The translations under genes and the position numbers were made by a program. Of a DNA stretch of 64,000 nt, positions 25,528 to 33,545 are shown in pieces; within the stretch, counting starts at the first letter, position 1; every line of letters begins with the position of its first letter. Origin of the DNA: an uncultured Clostridia bacterium. GTDB lineage: Bacteria > Bacillota > Clostridia > Oscillospirales > Oscillospiraceae. The stretch spans positions 28,080-92,079 of the forward strand of contig CAMCDX010000001.1 in assembly GCA_945873695.1 (NCBI GenBank). Direction: 5' to 3'. The notes under the pieces were generated by a model. The model saw only the letters and a list, made by a program, of their open reading frames with translations. It was not told the origin of the DNA and did not search any database.

Positions 25528-26187
25528 TTACCACCACCCCGTTGTGTTTTTTACCCTGCTGACTGTCCCGCCCTTCGGCTGCTCCCGGTAGCTCATCTGC
25601 AGCTTCAGCAGCCCGTCCTCGAACTCATTGCGGAACATGGTAGCCATGGCTAGTTCGTCCTCCTTGTAGAGCTCCGCCGCCATGTACAGCGGCACCAGGG
25701 CAGCCGCCTCCTCCGCCAGCTCCAGTTCCGTCTCCTCCGGCGTTGCCGCCGTGATCTTCACCGGATAGGCGTCGTACCAGACGGTGTAGGTGCCCGCCAT
25801 GTCTCCCGGCAGGATCAGCACGTCGTCCCCCTCCAGGTCCCAGTCCTGGGCCCTGCCGTAGCCGTCCTCCGTCTCCAGCATCAGCTGGTTTCGCTCGATG
25901 CACCGGAATCTGGGACAGTATTCCGTCAGCGTGATGCGGTAGTTTTTTTCCACAGTGGGCAGCACCAGCTCCTCCCCACTCTCCGCCGCCGTCACGCCCG
26001 GCTGCAGCCGGATGCGGAAGGTCTTCAGAATGGGCCTGCCCACTGTGGTGATCTGGAGCATGGCCTCGTTGGCCTTCCCCGGCATGGCGTCAATGTAGTC
26101 CTGGTTCACATCGTCCACGTTGATGGATGCGCCCTCGTTGGAGAACATGGTCTGCAGCGCAATGAGCTTGCATTCTCCCCAATTCAC
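25528..26187 (-). CDS. head-completion / head-to-tail adaptor protein (P22 gp4-like)
   Basis: 219 residues. N-terminus MNWGECKLIALQTMFSNEG and an acidic C-terminal region (AAALVPLYMAAELYKEDELAMATMFRNEFEDGLLKLQ) with the pattern of gp4/gp6-like connectors. It follows the capsid gene and precedes the nozzle gene, as in P22-like phages. Confidence 0.68.
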   Translation of the reverse strand: MNWGECKLIALQTMFSNEGASINVDDVNQDYIDAMPGKANEAMLQITTVGRPILKTFRIRLQPGVTAAESGEELVLPTVEKNYRITLTEYCPRFRCIERNQLMLETEDGYGRAQDWDLEGDDVLILPGDMAGTYTVWYDAYPVKITAATPEETELELAEEAAALVPLYMAAELYKEDELAMATMFRNEFEDGLLKLQMSYREQPKGGTVSRVKNTTGWW

Positions 26188-26206
26188 AAATGAATTCCTC
26201 CTTCAA

Positions 26207-26236
26207 AGAAAGGCCTGGGAACCCCCAGGCCTTTCT
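26207..26236 (-). terminator. partial terminator after the capsid gene
   Basis: Hairpin GAAAGGCCTGG-GGGTT-CCAGGCCTTTC followed by TTTG on the minus strand, 17 bp after the capsid stop. It is probably leaky and makes capsid mRNA more abundant than downstream tail mRNA, a common device in late operons. Confidence 0.65.
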
Positions 26237-26252
26237 ATTCTTTGTTGCTCTA

Positions 26253-27260
26253 TCAGAGCGCAGAACCGCCGGTCATGCCGCCAACCGCGACGAACCGCCA
26301 GTCGGCAAAGCCGGCCGCGAAGCGGCCGCGGCCCTTCCACAGGTTGTTGTCGTTGTTGTCATCCAGCACGGAGCGGACGATCAGCTTCACACGGTCCTGG
26401 AAAATGGAGCCGTCCATATCCGCCAGGATCTTGCTGTCCAGCAGGAACCAGGGCTTGTCCGTGATACCGGCCTTCTCCAGCGCCTCGGTCAGATAGGGGT
26501 CCACCAGGATGTTCCAGCGGCCGTACTGCTGGTTGTAGGCGTTGGTGCTGTCGGTGGGGTTCTTGTCAGAGCCCACTGCCGCGAAGGCCTTGTCCTTCAG
26601 GACGCCGTCATTGGGGATCCAGATGGTGTCCGGGGCGATGTTCAGCAGCTCGCCGTTGTCGCCCACGGTGTTCTGCATCCGGGTCTCCAGCAGGCTCAGG
26701 TTGGCCGCCGTCAGGTCGCCGGTGAACAGGTTGGACTGGGCCTTGCCCTTCACCTTGGCGGGGTGGTCCTTGGCGAACAGGGCCTTGTGGTCCGCCGCTG
26801 CGCAGTCGAAGGTCTTGGCGCCGAACTGCACGGTGGTGCCGGTCAGGCCGCCCACATACATGGCCCGGCCATAGCGCTCCCGGGTACGGGCATAAGCGGT
26901 GATCAGCTTGTTGGCCCGCTTCTTCATGGTGCTCAGGCGGTTGTCCTCCACCAGCTCCTGGGTCACGGCGAACTGGTTCTTCCAGGTCTCGTTGACGATG
27001 TCCTTGGGGAAGCCCTCCTCAAAGCCGGTGTTGGGGTACTGGCCGCCTTCACCCACGGGCTCGAAGTCGTCCATGGCGGTCTCGCCGGTGTAGCGCTCCG
27101 CCCAGTGCTTGCTGTTCTCCATGCGGAACAGGTTGGGCAGCAGGCTGGCCTGCTCCAGGGCCTCACCGCGCTTTTCCAGATAGCTCTTGATGGGGAACTG
27201 GCTCTTGCCGAACATGGAATCCACCACGCCGGAGCCAATGCTTACAGTTACGAAACTCAT
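26253..27260 (-). CDS. major capsid protein
   Basis: 335 residues with HK97-fold character: early DSMFGKSQFPIKSYLEKRGE, central VEDNRLSTMKKRANKLITAYARTRERYGRAM and late LTGDL...RMQNTVGDNGELLNIAPDTIWIPND, plus the C-terminal WFLLDSKILADMDGSIFQDRVKLIVRSV. It follows the scaffold and decoration genes and is followed by its own terminator. Confidence 0.85.
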   Translation of the reverse strand: MSFVTVSIGSGVVDSMFGKSQFPIKSYLEKRGEALEQASLLPNLFRMENSKHWAERYTGETAMDDFEPVGEGGQYPNTGFEEGFPKDIVNETWKNQFAVTQELVEDNRLSTMKKRANKLITAYARTRERYGRAMYVGGLTGTTVQFGAKTFDCAAADHKALFAKDHPAKVKGKAQSNLFTGDLTAANLSLLETRMQNTVGDNGELLNIAPDTIWIPNDGVLKDKAFAAVGSDKNPTDSTNAYNQQYGRWNILVDPYLTEALEKAGITDKPWFLLDSKILADMDGSIFQDRVKLIVRSVLDDNNDNNLWKGRGRFAAGFADWRFVAVGGMTGGSAL

Positions 27261-27278
27261 CGTTCTCTCTCCTCTCTC

Positions 27279-27662
27279 TTAGAACTTCACCAGCACGCCG
27301 GAACCGACGGCGGTGCCGTCCATGCGGACGATCTCCGCCACGCCGGAGGCGGTGGTGGCCGTCACCTGCAGACCGTCGGTGTGCAGGGTCACCTTGCTGC
27401 CGATCTTCAGGTCGGTACCTACGGCCTGCAGGGTGGTCTCAAAGGTCATGTAGTCCTGCACGGCGATGACCGGAGCCTCGCCGGCAGCGTTCTTGGGGCC
27501 AACCGCCACAAAGGCGGGCTTTGCGGCGGCTCCGCACTTGGTCAGCTTCCCGGCGCTGAGCACCAGCGCCTCGCCCAGCACGATGTCCTCACTGGCCGTC
27601 ACGGGCAGATACTTGATGGGCGGGGTGTGACCCACGTCCATGCGAGAAAGCATAAAGCTCAT
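27279..27662 (-). CDS. capsid decoration / head stabilisation protein
   Basis: 127 residues from the ATG at 27662 (MSFMLSRMDVGHTPPIKYLP), which has AGAGAGGA upstream. The longer track start reads through the palindromic element. A small beta-rich protein (EDIVLGEALVLSAGKLTKCG; KPAFVAVGPKNAAGEAPVIAV) with the DUF2190/gpD-like pattern usual between scaffold and capsid. Confidence 0.65.
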   Translation of the reverse strand: MSFMLSRMDVGHTPPIKYLPVTASEDIVLGEALVLSAGKLTKCGAAAKPAFVAVGPKNAAGEAPVIAVQDYMTFETTLQAVGTDLKIGSKVTLHTDGLQVTATTASGVAEIVRMDGTAVGSGVLVKF

Positions 27663-27693
27663 ATCGTCCTCTCTTTCTTCATATCCTTCGCTT

Positions 27694-27934
27694 TCGTCGT
27701 CACAAAGTCCGCTCCGCTTCGTTTCCACCTATGGTGAAAACTTCACGTGCTCCCTTGTTCCTCCTCTCCCCACCGCACATGTGCGGCGGGGTCCCCGGAA
27801 ACGGCGAAAGCTCACTCATTTCGAAGCTCGTCCTCTCCCCACCGAACCCGCTCACCCGCAAGGGGTGCGCCGCATCCGTAAGCGGCAAAGCCGCCAACGG
27901 CTGCGCAGGCGCTGGGCTTCGGCGGGGGACCCCG
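27694..27934 (-). repeat. palindromic element, copy 1 (composite), between scaffold and decoration genes
   Basis: Minus-strand consensus: variable stem / CCAGCGNAGCGG loop / stem', GGGGAGAGGAGGAGCAAGGGAGCG linker, second variable stem, then AGCGGACTTTGTGACGACGA. This copy is longer: it carries two stem-1 modules, one with a secondary element (ACCCGCAAGGGGT...) in its loop. It begins right after the scaffold stop codon. GAAGGATATNAAGAAAG occurs on both sides. Confidence 0.8.
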
Positions 27935-27936
27935 CT

Positions 27937-28875
27937 TCATCCTTTCTTGATATCCTTCAGATACTTGGTGTACGCGGCCTTGATCTCCGCATCGGTAGCG
28001 TCCGGCATCATCTCCCGGTAGGCGTCCCGCATGTCCGCGGGCACCTCCACCGGCTCGCTTCCGCCGCCGGCAGGCACCGGGTTCAGGTGCTGCTTCCCGG
28101 CAACGCCGTGGACCGCCGCCGTCTTGGCCGCCGCGATCTTCCTGGCCTCGATCTCCTTCCGGTTGGCCAGATAGAAGGCGTCCTCAATGGTATTGCCCAT
28201 CTGCACCAGCCGGTTGAAATCGTCTCGCGTGGGCAGGGCGATGATATCGTCCATGCTCTTGATCTCCGGCCAGGTGGCGGAGATGTTCTTGATAGCCGCG
28301 CCGATGGCCTCCTGGGCCTGCTGGTTGACAGCCCGGGCCCTCTCCTGCGCCGCCTGCATCTGGGCCCGCATCAGCTGCTCCCGGACGGGTCCCAGCTGCT
28401 GGTCCACGATGCCCCGGATGGTCTCCGGCTGGATGCCGGCCTGCTGCAGCTGCTCTGCCTGCCTGCGCCGCTCCTTCTCCGCCTGATAGGTCCGGAACTC
28501 CGCCTCGGTGGTGATGGGCTTCCCGGTGTAGGGGTTCGTCTGACCTGCGAACATCTCGGCAAAGATCTGATCCCTCCGCAGCTGTTCCTCCGCCTGACGC
28601 TCCTGCGCCTCCCTGGCCCGTCTGGCCTCCGCCTGGCGGTGCCGCTCCTCCGGGCTCATTTCCCGGCGTGCAGGATGCTCTGTGCCGCCTTCCGCCGCTC
28701 CCGGCTCCTGGGCCCCGCCGTCGCTTCCATCTTCGCTCTCAGCGGCCGTCTGGCTGCCTTCCGGCGGGTTTTCTGCGCCGCCTTCCGCTTCCGCGCCTTC
28801 CTGTTCCTCCGCCTGGGTCGCTTCCAGGCCGAAAGCCTCGGCATATTCCGGGCTGATATTCTCGGTGATCTCCAT
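27937..28875 (-). CDS. scaffolding protein
   Basis: 312 residues from the ATG at 28875 (MEITENISPEYAEAFGLEA) with ACAGGAGG upstream. Very acidic, low-complexity N-terminal third (EEQEGAEAEGGAENPPEG), long coiled-coil middle (RRAREAQERQAEEQLRRDQIF; AQMQAAQERARAVNQQAQE) and a compact helical C-terminus (DMRDAYREMMPDATDAEIKAAYTKYLKDI) likely to contact coat protein. This is the standard scaffold layout. Confidence 0.8.
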   Translation of the reverse strand: MEITENISPEYAEAFGLEATQAEEQEGAEAEGGAENPPEGSQTAAESEDGSDGGAQEPGAAEGGTEHPARREMSPEERHRQAEARRAREAQERQAEEQLRRDQIFAEMFAGQTNPYTGKPITTEAEFRTYQAEKERRRQAEQLQQAGIQPETIRGIVDQQLGPVREQLMRAQMQAAQERARAVNQQAQEAIGAAIKNISATWPEIKSMDDIIALPTRDDFNRLVQMGNTIEDAFYLANRKEIEARKIAAAKTAAVHGVAGKQHLNPVPAGGGSEPVEVPADMRDAYREMMPDATDAEIKAAYTKYLKDIKKG

Positions 28876-28913
28876 TTTTGTATCCTCCTGTTCGATTTTT
28901 TCGCTATTCGATG

Positions 28914-29030
28914 CGTCGTCTGAGCAAAGTCCGCTCATCTCCGTTTCCGCCGATCGGCGAAAACTGCGCTCGCTCCCTTGCTCCTCCTCTCCCCACTGGA
29001 ACCGCTCCGCTGGGTTCCAGCGGGGGCCCC
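28914..29030 (-). repeat. palindromic element, copy 2, upstream of scaffold gene
   Basis: Stem 1 is CTGGAACCCAGCGGAGCGGTTCCAG and stem 2 TTTTCGCCGATCGGCGGAAA, with conserved linkers. The 3' end reads AGCGGACTTTGCTCAGACGACG and runs into the scaffold ribosome site region. Confidence 0.8.
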
Positions 29031-29059
29031 GTGAGCAAATTTCCTAATCGGCGTCCGTT

Positions 29060-29203
29060 TTACTTGCCGCTCTTGTTGCCGGTCCGAAGGTCGCTGCCCG
29101 TGATGCGGGTGCTGCCCTTGGGAGCGGGCCGGCTGCCGTTGGGCGCCTTGATGTTCTGGGTGCCGCTGTTCTGGATGCGGCCGGTGTAGCCCTTGTTCTT
29201 CAT
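29060..29203 (-). CDS. small basic phage protein (47 aa)
   Basis: Too short for the ORF track. ATG at 29203 with GAAAGGAGAGAGG upstream; MKNKGYTGRIQNSGTQNIKA..., Lys/Arg/Gly/Asn-rich with RPAPKGSTRITGSDLRTGNKSGK at the end. Flanked on both sides by palindromic elements. Small basic proteins of this type are frequent near portal genes in clostridial phages; function unknown. Confidence 0.65.
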   Translation of the reverse strand: MKNKGYTGRIQNSGTQNIKAPNGSRPAPKGSTRITGSDLRTGNKSGK

Positions 29204-29220
29204 CTGCCTCTCTCCTTTCT

Positions 29221-29335
29221 CTCGTCGTCACAAAGTCCGCTCTGCTCATTCCCGCCTGCGGCAAGAATTCGCCACGCTACCTTGCTCCTCCTCTCCCCAC
29301 CGAAACCGCTATGCTGGGTTTCGGCGGGGTGGCCC
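29221..29335 (-). repeat. palindromic element, copy 3
   Basis: Stem 1 is CGAAACCCAGCATAGCGGTTTCGG and stem 2 ATTCTTGCCGCAGGCGGGAAT; linkers GGAGAGGAGGAGCAAGGTAGCG and GAGCGGACTTTGTGACGACGAG. It ends 17 bp before the 47-aa gene's start codon. Confidence 0.8.
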
Positions 29336-29378
29336 CTTTTGGATGTTTCCGCTGTCCATGCGTAAATCAATGTTCAAG

Positions 29379-29514
29379 ATGGCTGGCTTCCCCGGGTGCG
29401 CCACTTGCGCAGCGCACCGGGGGAGGTACTTCGGGGTGAAAATCCGATGCCTCGCACCGGCAAAAGCCCCTCGGGTGCCGTGATGGCGGTCACGCACCCG
29501 GGGAAGCCAGCCAT
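29379..29514. repeat. 136-bp MITE-like element with 22-bp perfect terminal inverted repeats
   Basis: ATGGCTGGCTTCCCCGGGTGCG is repeated inverted and exactly at the other end, with 92 bp between. The interior has further short self-complementary stretches. It fills most of the gap between the 47-aa gene and the zinc-ribbon gene and shares no sequence with the neighbouring palindromic family. No coding capacity. Confidence 0.75.
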
Positions 29515-29518
29515 ATCC

Positions 29519-29677
29519 TTACAGGCGCTCTGTCTCTTTCTCCTGCTCCTTCCGAAGCCGCTTGTCAAACCGGGCACACTTGGGATTCCGGCAGACGTAC
29601 ACCGTCTCTCTGGTTCCGTCCTCTTTCTCCTCTACCCGGTAGATCACCATCTCAAGCCCGCACTGTTTACAAACCAC
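29519..29677 (-). CDS. zinc-ribbon phage protein (52 aa)
   Basis: I start at the GTG at 29677 (VVCKQCGLEMVIYRVEEK), 7 nt after GGGAGGGCA and overlapping the portal stop by 11 bp. The track start would lie deep in the portal gene. CKQC and CRNPKC make a four-Cys ribbon. Function unknown; a common companion of the portal in this phage group. Confidence 0.65.
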   Translation of the reverse strand: MVCKQCGLEMVIYRVEEKEDGTRETVYVCRNPKCARFDKRLRKEQEKETERL

Positions 29678-31739
29678 TTTGCTGCCCTCCCTGCATGGGC
29701 GTCTCCGCCGCCGTCTGCACACCCGGTGAGCCGCCCATATCTCCGACTGCACCGCCGGCCATAGCCGCCTGTACCGCCTGCTGCTCCCGCTGCTGTTCCA
29801 GCTCCTTCTGCAGGTCCTTCTTCATCTGGGCCGCCGTTGGATAGTGCAGCTGCTCCATGATGGTCCAGAACCGCACCAGGGTGGCCAGCTCCGTGGGCAC
29901 CCCGAAGGCGCCCTGCTGGAAGTTCATCCGGGTCTCCTGCCACATGGCCTCCCGGTTGGATGCCAGGGGCGCCGACGTGTCGCAGGAGAACAGGAAATCG
30001 GTGTTGTAAAGCCAGTTCCCCGCCTCGTCCTGATACAGGAAGTCGTGGCGGTCAAACAGCTTGTACTCCTTCTGGCCCTGCTCGTTGTAGGCCACCACCG
30101 GCCTGGGCTCGTCGCAGTAGGCCAGCAGGAACTTGAACATCAGCTCGAACAGGTCCTGATACTGTGCGTTCTTCATGGTCCGCTTGGACTCCAGACGGCC
30201 CGCCGCCTGTGCCGCCGCGAACTCCTTAGCCTTGCCGCTGGTGGCGGTGGGGTCCTTCCGGCCCTGGAAGCTGTCGGTGATGCCGATGGTCTCCTTGGCC
30301 TCCTCGTAGATCATGGCCCGCAGCGCCAGGTCGCTGTTCACATCCACCTGGGTGTTCCGCACCTGGAAGCACTCGATGTCCGCCGGGCCGTCCACTTCCA
30401 CCACCACGTTGTCCTCGTCGGTCACCGTCAGGTTCATGGACTTCTTCTTGGTGATGATGCTGCCTCCGCCCAGCACCTTCCGGTTGATCTTGGTAGACAG
30501 CTTGTTCAGGGTGTTCTGCTGGTCCTCGATGGCGTCAATGTCGCTGCCGCCCAGGAACCGCCCGCTCTTGCTGACGTTCTTCCGCAGCACCACCGGGAAC
30601 ACGTCCGGCTTGTAGTAGGGGATCTTCGTCGGCTCCATCACAGGCTCCTGCCTCGTCAGAGCAAAGTCCGCTACATTCGCCCCGGCCATCCGGCCAGGTC
30701 TCATGCCGCTCCCTTGCTCCTCCTCTCCCTCCGCAAACGCTCCGCTGGTTTGCGTCGGGGTTGGAAACGGTGTCAGCAGTTCCGAGTTCTCAGCGTTCCA
30801 ATAAAGCTGATTTCCAGGCATATCCCGGAACACCGGCTGGCCGTTCTCGTCCCTGGCCTGGCTCATAGCCGGGATCTTTGTGCCCATGGCGGTGGTCAGG
30901 TCCTCCGCCAGCTCTTCGTACTCCTGCAGCTCTTCGGTAAACCGCTTGCTGCCGCAGTACGGGCACTGGACGCCGTCGCCCACGGCCCCGCACTTGGCGC
31001 AGACCTGCACCCGCCGGGTCTGGTAGTCCTCCAGATCCTCACACACCACATCGTTGACCCACCGGAACCGGCCCACGCCGCCCTTGTCGTTGCGATAGTA
31101 TGCCGTGTGCAGCGTCACCAGCTCGTCGGAGGTGCTGTTGGCCCCGGCGCCGCGGAGCTCCGGGTCCTCCTCGTTCTCGTTGGACACGTCCACGCCGAAC
31201 CGCCGCTTCACCTGCTTCTTGGTGACGTACTCGTCCACAAACAGGTAATCCATGTCCGCCACCTGGTCTATGCCGTCCTGGGGCACGACCTTCCGGGGAT
31301 GCAGCAGCGTCAGCTTCAGGTCGCCCATCCAGCCCCGGCCCCGGGCCTGGGTAAACCACTCCAGCAGCAGCGCCATGCCGCCCTGGGTGGGGGTGATCCG
31401 CTCCGCCTCGTCGTTGATCCGCTCCATGGGCAGCCGGTCCAGCAGGTTCCGCAGCATGTCCTCCGCGATCTTGGCCAGAGGCTCGTCTTCCTCCCGCACC
31501 GCCGTCACCTTTGGCTGGGGGATGTTGCTGTCCACCTGGCTCTCCACCACCTCGAAGGCCACGTTCCTCACGTGTGTAGCGCTCTTTTTGGATGCGGTAC
31601 CGTCCGGCGTCATAATGACATGACTTCCGTCCACGATGTCCTCCCGCCGCTGCATCCGCTCCTTCTCGTCCGCGTAGGCCGCCGCCGACAGCCTGTATCT
31701 CTCCTGCCAGTGGTCCAGTCGATTGTTTTTCTTCTCCAT
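29667..31739 (-). CDS. portal protein
   Basis: 690 residues from an ATG with GGGAGG upstream. It forms the dodecameric DNA gate at one capsid vertex. Typical podovirus/P22-like portal features: RREDIVDGSHVIMTPDGT, FLGGSDIDAIEDQQNTLNKLSTKINRK, ITDSFQGRKDPTATSGKAKEFAAAQAAGRLESKRTMKN, and a Gln-rich helical barrel-like C-terminus (KKDLQKELEQQREQQAVQAAMAGG). A treble-clef-like CAKCGAVGDGVQCPYCG lies near residue 245. About 38 residues (roughly 326-363, PTPTQTSGAFAEGEEE...) are encoded by an in-frame palindromic element. Confidence 0.85.
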   Translation of the reverse strand: MEKKNNRLDHWQERYRLSAAAYADEKERMQRREDIVDGSHVIMTPDGTASKKSATHVRNVAFEVVESQVDSNIPQPKVTAVREEDEPLAKIAEDMLRNLLDRLPMERINDEAERITPTQGGMALLLEWFTQARGRGWMGDLKLTLLHPRKVVPQDGIDQVADMDYLFVDEYVTKKQVKRRFGVDVSNENEEDPELRGAGANSTSDELVTLHTAYYRNDKGGVGRFRWVNDVVCEDLEDYQTRRVQVCAKCGAVGDGVQCPYCGSKRFTEELQEYEELAEDLTTAMGTKIPAMSQARDENGQPVFRDMPGNQLYWNAENSELLTPFPTPTQTSGAFAEGEEEQGSGMRPGRMAGANVADFALTRQEPVMEPTKIPYYKPDVFPVVLRKNVSKSGRFLGGSDIDAIEDQQNTLNKLSTKINRKVLGGGSIITKKKSMNLTVTDEDNVVVEVDGPADIECFQVRNTQVDVNSDLALRAMIYEEAKETIGITDSFQGRKDPTATSGKAKEFAAAQAAGRLESKRTMKNAQYQDLFELMFKFLLAYCDEPRPVVAYNEQGQKEYKLFDRHDFLYQDEAGNWLYNTDFLFSCDTSAPLASNREAMWQETRMNFQQGAFGVPTELATLVRFWTIMEQLHYPTAAQMKKDLQKELEQQREQQAVQAAMAGGAVGDMGGSPGVQTAAETPMQGGQQSGL
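30651..30763 (-). repeat. palindromic element, copy 4, in frame inside the portal gene
   Basis: Stem 1 CGCAAACCAGCGGAGCGTTTGCG, stem 2 ACCTGGCCGGATGGCCGGGG, linkers GGGAGAGGAGGAGCAAGGGAGCGG and TAGCGGACTTTGCTCTGACGAGG. The same conserved blocks as the intergenic copies, yet the portal reading frame stays open through it. Confidence 0.85.
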
Positions 31740-31749
31740 CGTTTATCCT

Positions 31750-31848
31750 CCCGTAGGGCGGGGCGCCCCGCCCCGCCGCGTCGTCCTCGCACTCTCCTGT
31801 CGTCGCATATCCCGTAGGGCGGGGCGCCCCCGCCCCGCCGCTCGTCCT
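31750..31848 (-). repeat. tandem GC-rich palindromes (two copies) between portal and terS
   Basis: CCCGTAGGGCGGGGCGCCC...CGCCCCGCCG appears twice about 60 bp apart, each followed by a TCGTCCTC(G/T) tail. Each can fold into a GGGCGGGGC/GCCCCGCCC hairpin. A third, partial copy lies at 39904-39934. The 117-bp gap holds nothing else. Confidence 0.7.
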
Positions 31849-31856
31849 CTCAATCG

Positions 31857-32345
31857 CTAAAACTCCCGTCCTCCGGCGTTTCCGCCCATCAGCATGTCCT
31901 CCAAGCTATTCCCAGCTTCTGTCTCTTCGTGTTTCATCTCCGGCAGCATCTGCCGCAGCATGTCCAGAGCCTTCAGAGCGCCCTTGACGTTGAACGCCCA
32001 TTCTCCGCTTGGCACCCATTCCCGGTTGACGCTGTCCCATTCCATGACAGGCTCTTTCTGACAGCATTTCTGGTAGATGCCCCAGACCTCCGCCGCAATG
32101 GAGTGCTTCGTCACGCCAATGGCGTCGAATTGCTCCTGGAGCAGCGCATCCCGGTAGGCCTGTACATCGGGCTTGCGCAGCAGGCGGCTGGCCTGGCTGG
32201 CGGCTGTCTTCTCGGAGTAGCCGACCCGGATGGCCGCCTGTGTTCCGTTCAGGTCCACCAGATACTGCCGGACGAAGGCCCGTTCCCGTTCTGTCAGCTT
32301 TTTCCCCAGCTCCACCACCGTGGTCCCGCTCTTTTCGCCTTCCAA
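31857..32345 (-). CDS. terS: terminase small subunit
   Basis: 162 residues, Terminase_2 type: KLTERERAFVRQYLVDLNGTQAAIRVGYSEKTAASQASRLLRKPDVQAY is the HTH DNA-recognition domain, followed by a helical middle and acidic C-terminus. It recognises the packaging site and loads TerL. It lies directly before the portal, but about 5.5 kb away from terL. Confidence 0.9.
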   Translation of the reverse strand: MEGEKSGTTVVELGKKLTERERAFVRQYLVDLNGTQAAIRVGYSEKTAASQASRLLRKPDVQAYRDALLQEQFDAIGVTKHSIAAEVWGIYQKCCQKEPVMEWDSVNREWVPSGEWAFNVKGALKALDMLRQMLPEMKHEETEAGNSLEDMLMGGNAGGREF

Positions 32346-32479
32346 GGTCCCGCTCCTTTCGCGCCGTCATAAGTTGTCCTGATAATAGCCTAGCACGCCT
32401 TGACCTCTCGTTATCACACACTTTTCAGGCTGTGAAAAAGCACCGGAAGCCCATGGCCTCCAGTGCTTTGACGGTGATT

Positions 32480-32749
32480 TTATTCGAACCATTTCTCATA
32501 GAAAACTTTTCGCATAGCATACAGTTTGGTTTCCGACACGTAATGCTCCCTGGATATGGCTGTGATGCTCTTCCGGCTGCACATGACCTCCCGCAGGGCA
32601 GCACCATAAGCGCCTCCCACATCGTCGCAGAGGCGCTGGATCTTGTCCTGTATTCGTTTTGGCTGGCTGTCGCAGTTGAGGCAGATGTACCGCACCAGCC
32701 CCTGCTTCTCCTCCGGCAGGTCAACGCCTCTGAGCTTCTTAAACCCCAT
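32480..32749 (-). CDS. small helical phage protein, probable late transcription regulator
   Basis: 89 residues from the ATG at 32749, preceded by GGAGGGGGC and overlapping the Rep stop by 11 bp. The 287-aa track ORF is a shadow extension. C-terminal part SRKSITAISREHYVSETKLYAMRKVFYEKW looks like the HTH of RinA/ArpU-like late regulators that precede terminase genes, but the match is weak. The 134-bp gap to terS shows nothing else clear. Confidence 0.55.
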   Translation of the reverse strand: MGFKKLRGVDLPEEKQGLVRYICLNCDSQPKRIQDKIQRLCDDVGGAYGAALREVMCSRKSITAISREHYVSETKLYAMRKVFYEKWFE

Positions 32750-33545
32750 AGTCGCCCCCTCCATCATCGTCTGACAGAGCCATGGCCATCTCCTTGTGGC
32801 CGCCCACCTTCCGCCGCGGGTCTTTGCGCTTTGGTATGTACCGCACGAAGTTCTGGCCCTTCTCCGGGTCGTACCGGGTGCCCGGCAGCTCCACGGCCCC
32901 GGCCGGGACACGCAGCTGGCCTCCGCTGGTGACGATCTCCCGGGTGACCTTTGGCTTTGCCAGGTTCCTGGAGCATGTCCACTTCTTCTCGTCCGGCACG
33001 CCCCTGGCCTGTTTGACCAGATACACCGCCAGGTCGTAGTAGTCCTTCTGGTGCCGCAGGAACTTGACATCCACGCTGCCAAGACCCCAGATGCTGTCCA
33101 CAGTCTCACTGCCCAGCCAGAGCTGCCGGTCCCTCCAAGCGAACGCGGCGCCGCCGATAATGATATGCACATGTGGCCGCACCAGCTCTCCAGTGTCGCC
33201 ATCGATCTCTGAAGCTGCCAGGACCCACTTGCACACCAGTCCCATCTTCCGCAGCCGGTATGCCAGGCGGTCGATAAACTTCCGCCCTGCTTTTCTGGCT
33301 CCTTCGAAGGTTCCTCCGATAGACTCCAGCCCTTCCTGGTCAAATTTCGCCGTCAACCACAGGTCACCAGGCACAAAATTGCAGTTGAGTGTCCTTGTCA
33401 GCTTGAGCTTCGCATGTTCCGTGTTCCCCACGATCTTCTTCTCGCTGCTATTCCCCCGGACGCGCCCGCCCCGCTTCGCCGGCCACCGTGCGATCTTCGT
33501 TTTCCTCCGTTCGATCACGTTCCCGCTGACGATCTTGGTTATCAT
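32739..33545 (-). CDS. HUH rolling-circle-type replication initiation protein
   Basis: 268 residues from the ATG at 33545 (MITKIVSGNVIERRKTK), chosen because ACAGGAGGG lies 7 nt upstream. The core resembles phage/plasmid Rep (G2P/gokushovirus-like): LNCNFVPGDLWLTAKFD, the metal-binding HUH motif in RPHVHIIIGG, and the nucleophile region DYYDLAVYLVKQA with paired tyrosines. It would nick one strand at an origin; the origin itself was not located. Basic N-terminus and C-terminus. Confidence 0.8.
   Translation of the reverse strand: MITKIVSGNVIERRKTKIARWPAKRGGRVRGNSSEKKIVGNTEHAKLKLTRTLNCNFVPGDLWLTAKFDQEGLESIGGTFEGARKAGRKFIDRLAYRLRKMGLVCKWVLAASEIDGDTGELVRPHVHIIIGGAAFAWRDRQLWLGSETVDSIWGLGSVDVKFLRHQKDYYDLAVYLVKQARGVPDEKKWTCSRNLAKPKVTREIVTSGGQLRVPAGAVELPGTRYDPEKGQNFVRYIPKRKDPRRKVGGHKEMAMALSDDDGGGDYGV

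Noticed and set aside
29844-31817. 657-aa plus-strand ORF opposite the portal
   Set aside because: Shadow of the portal reading frame; no ribosome site or domain.
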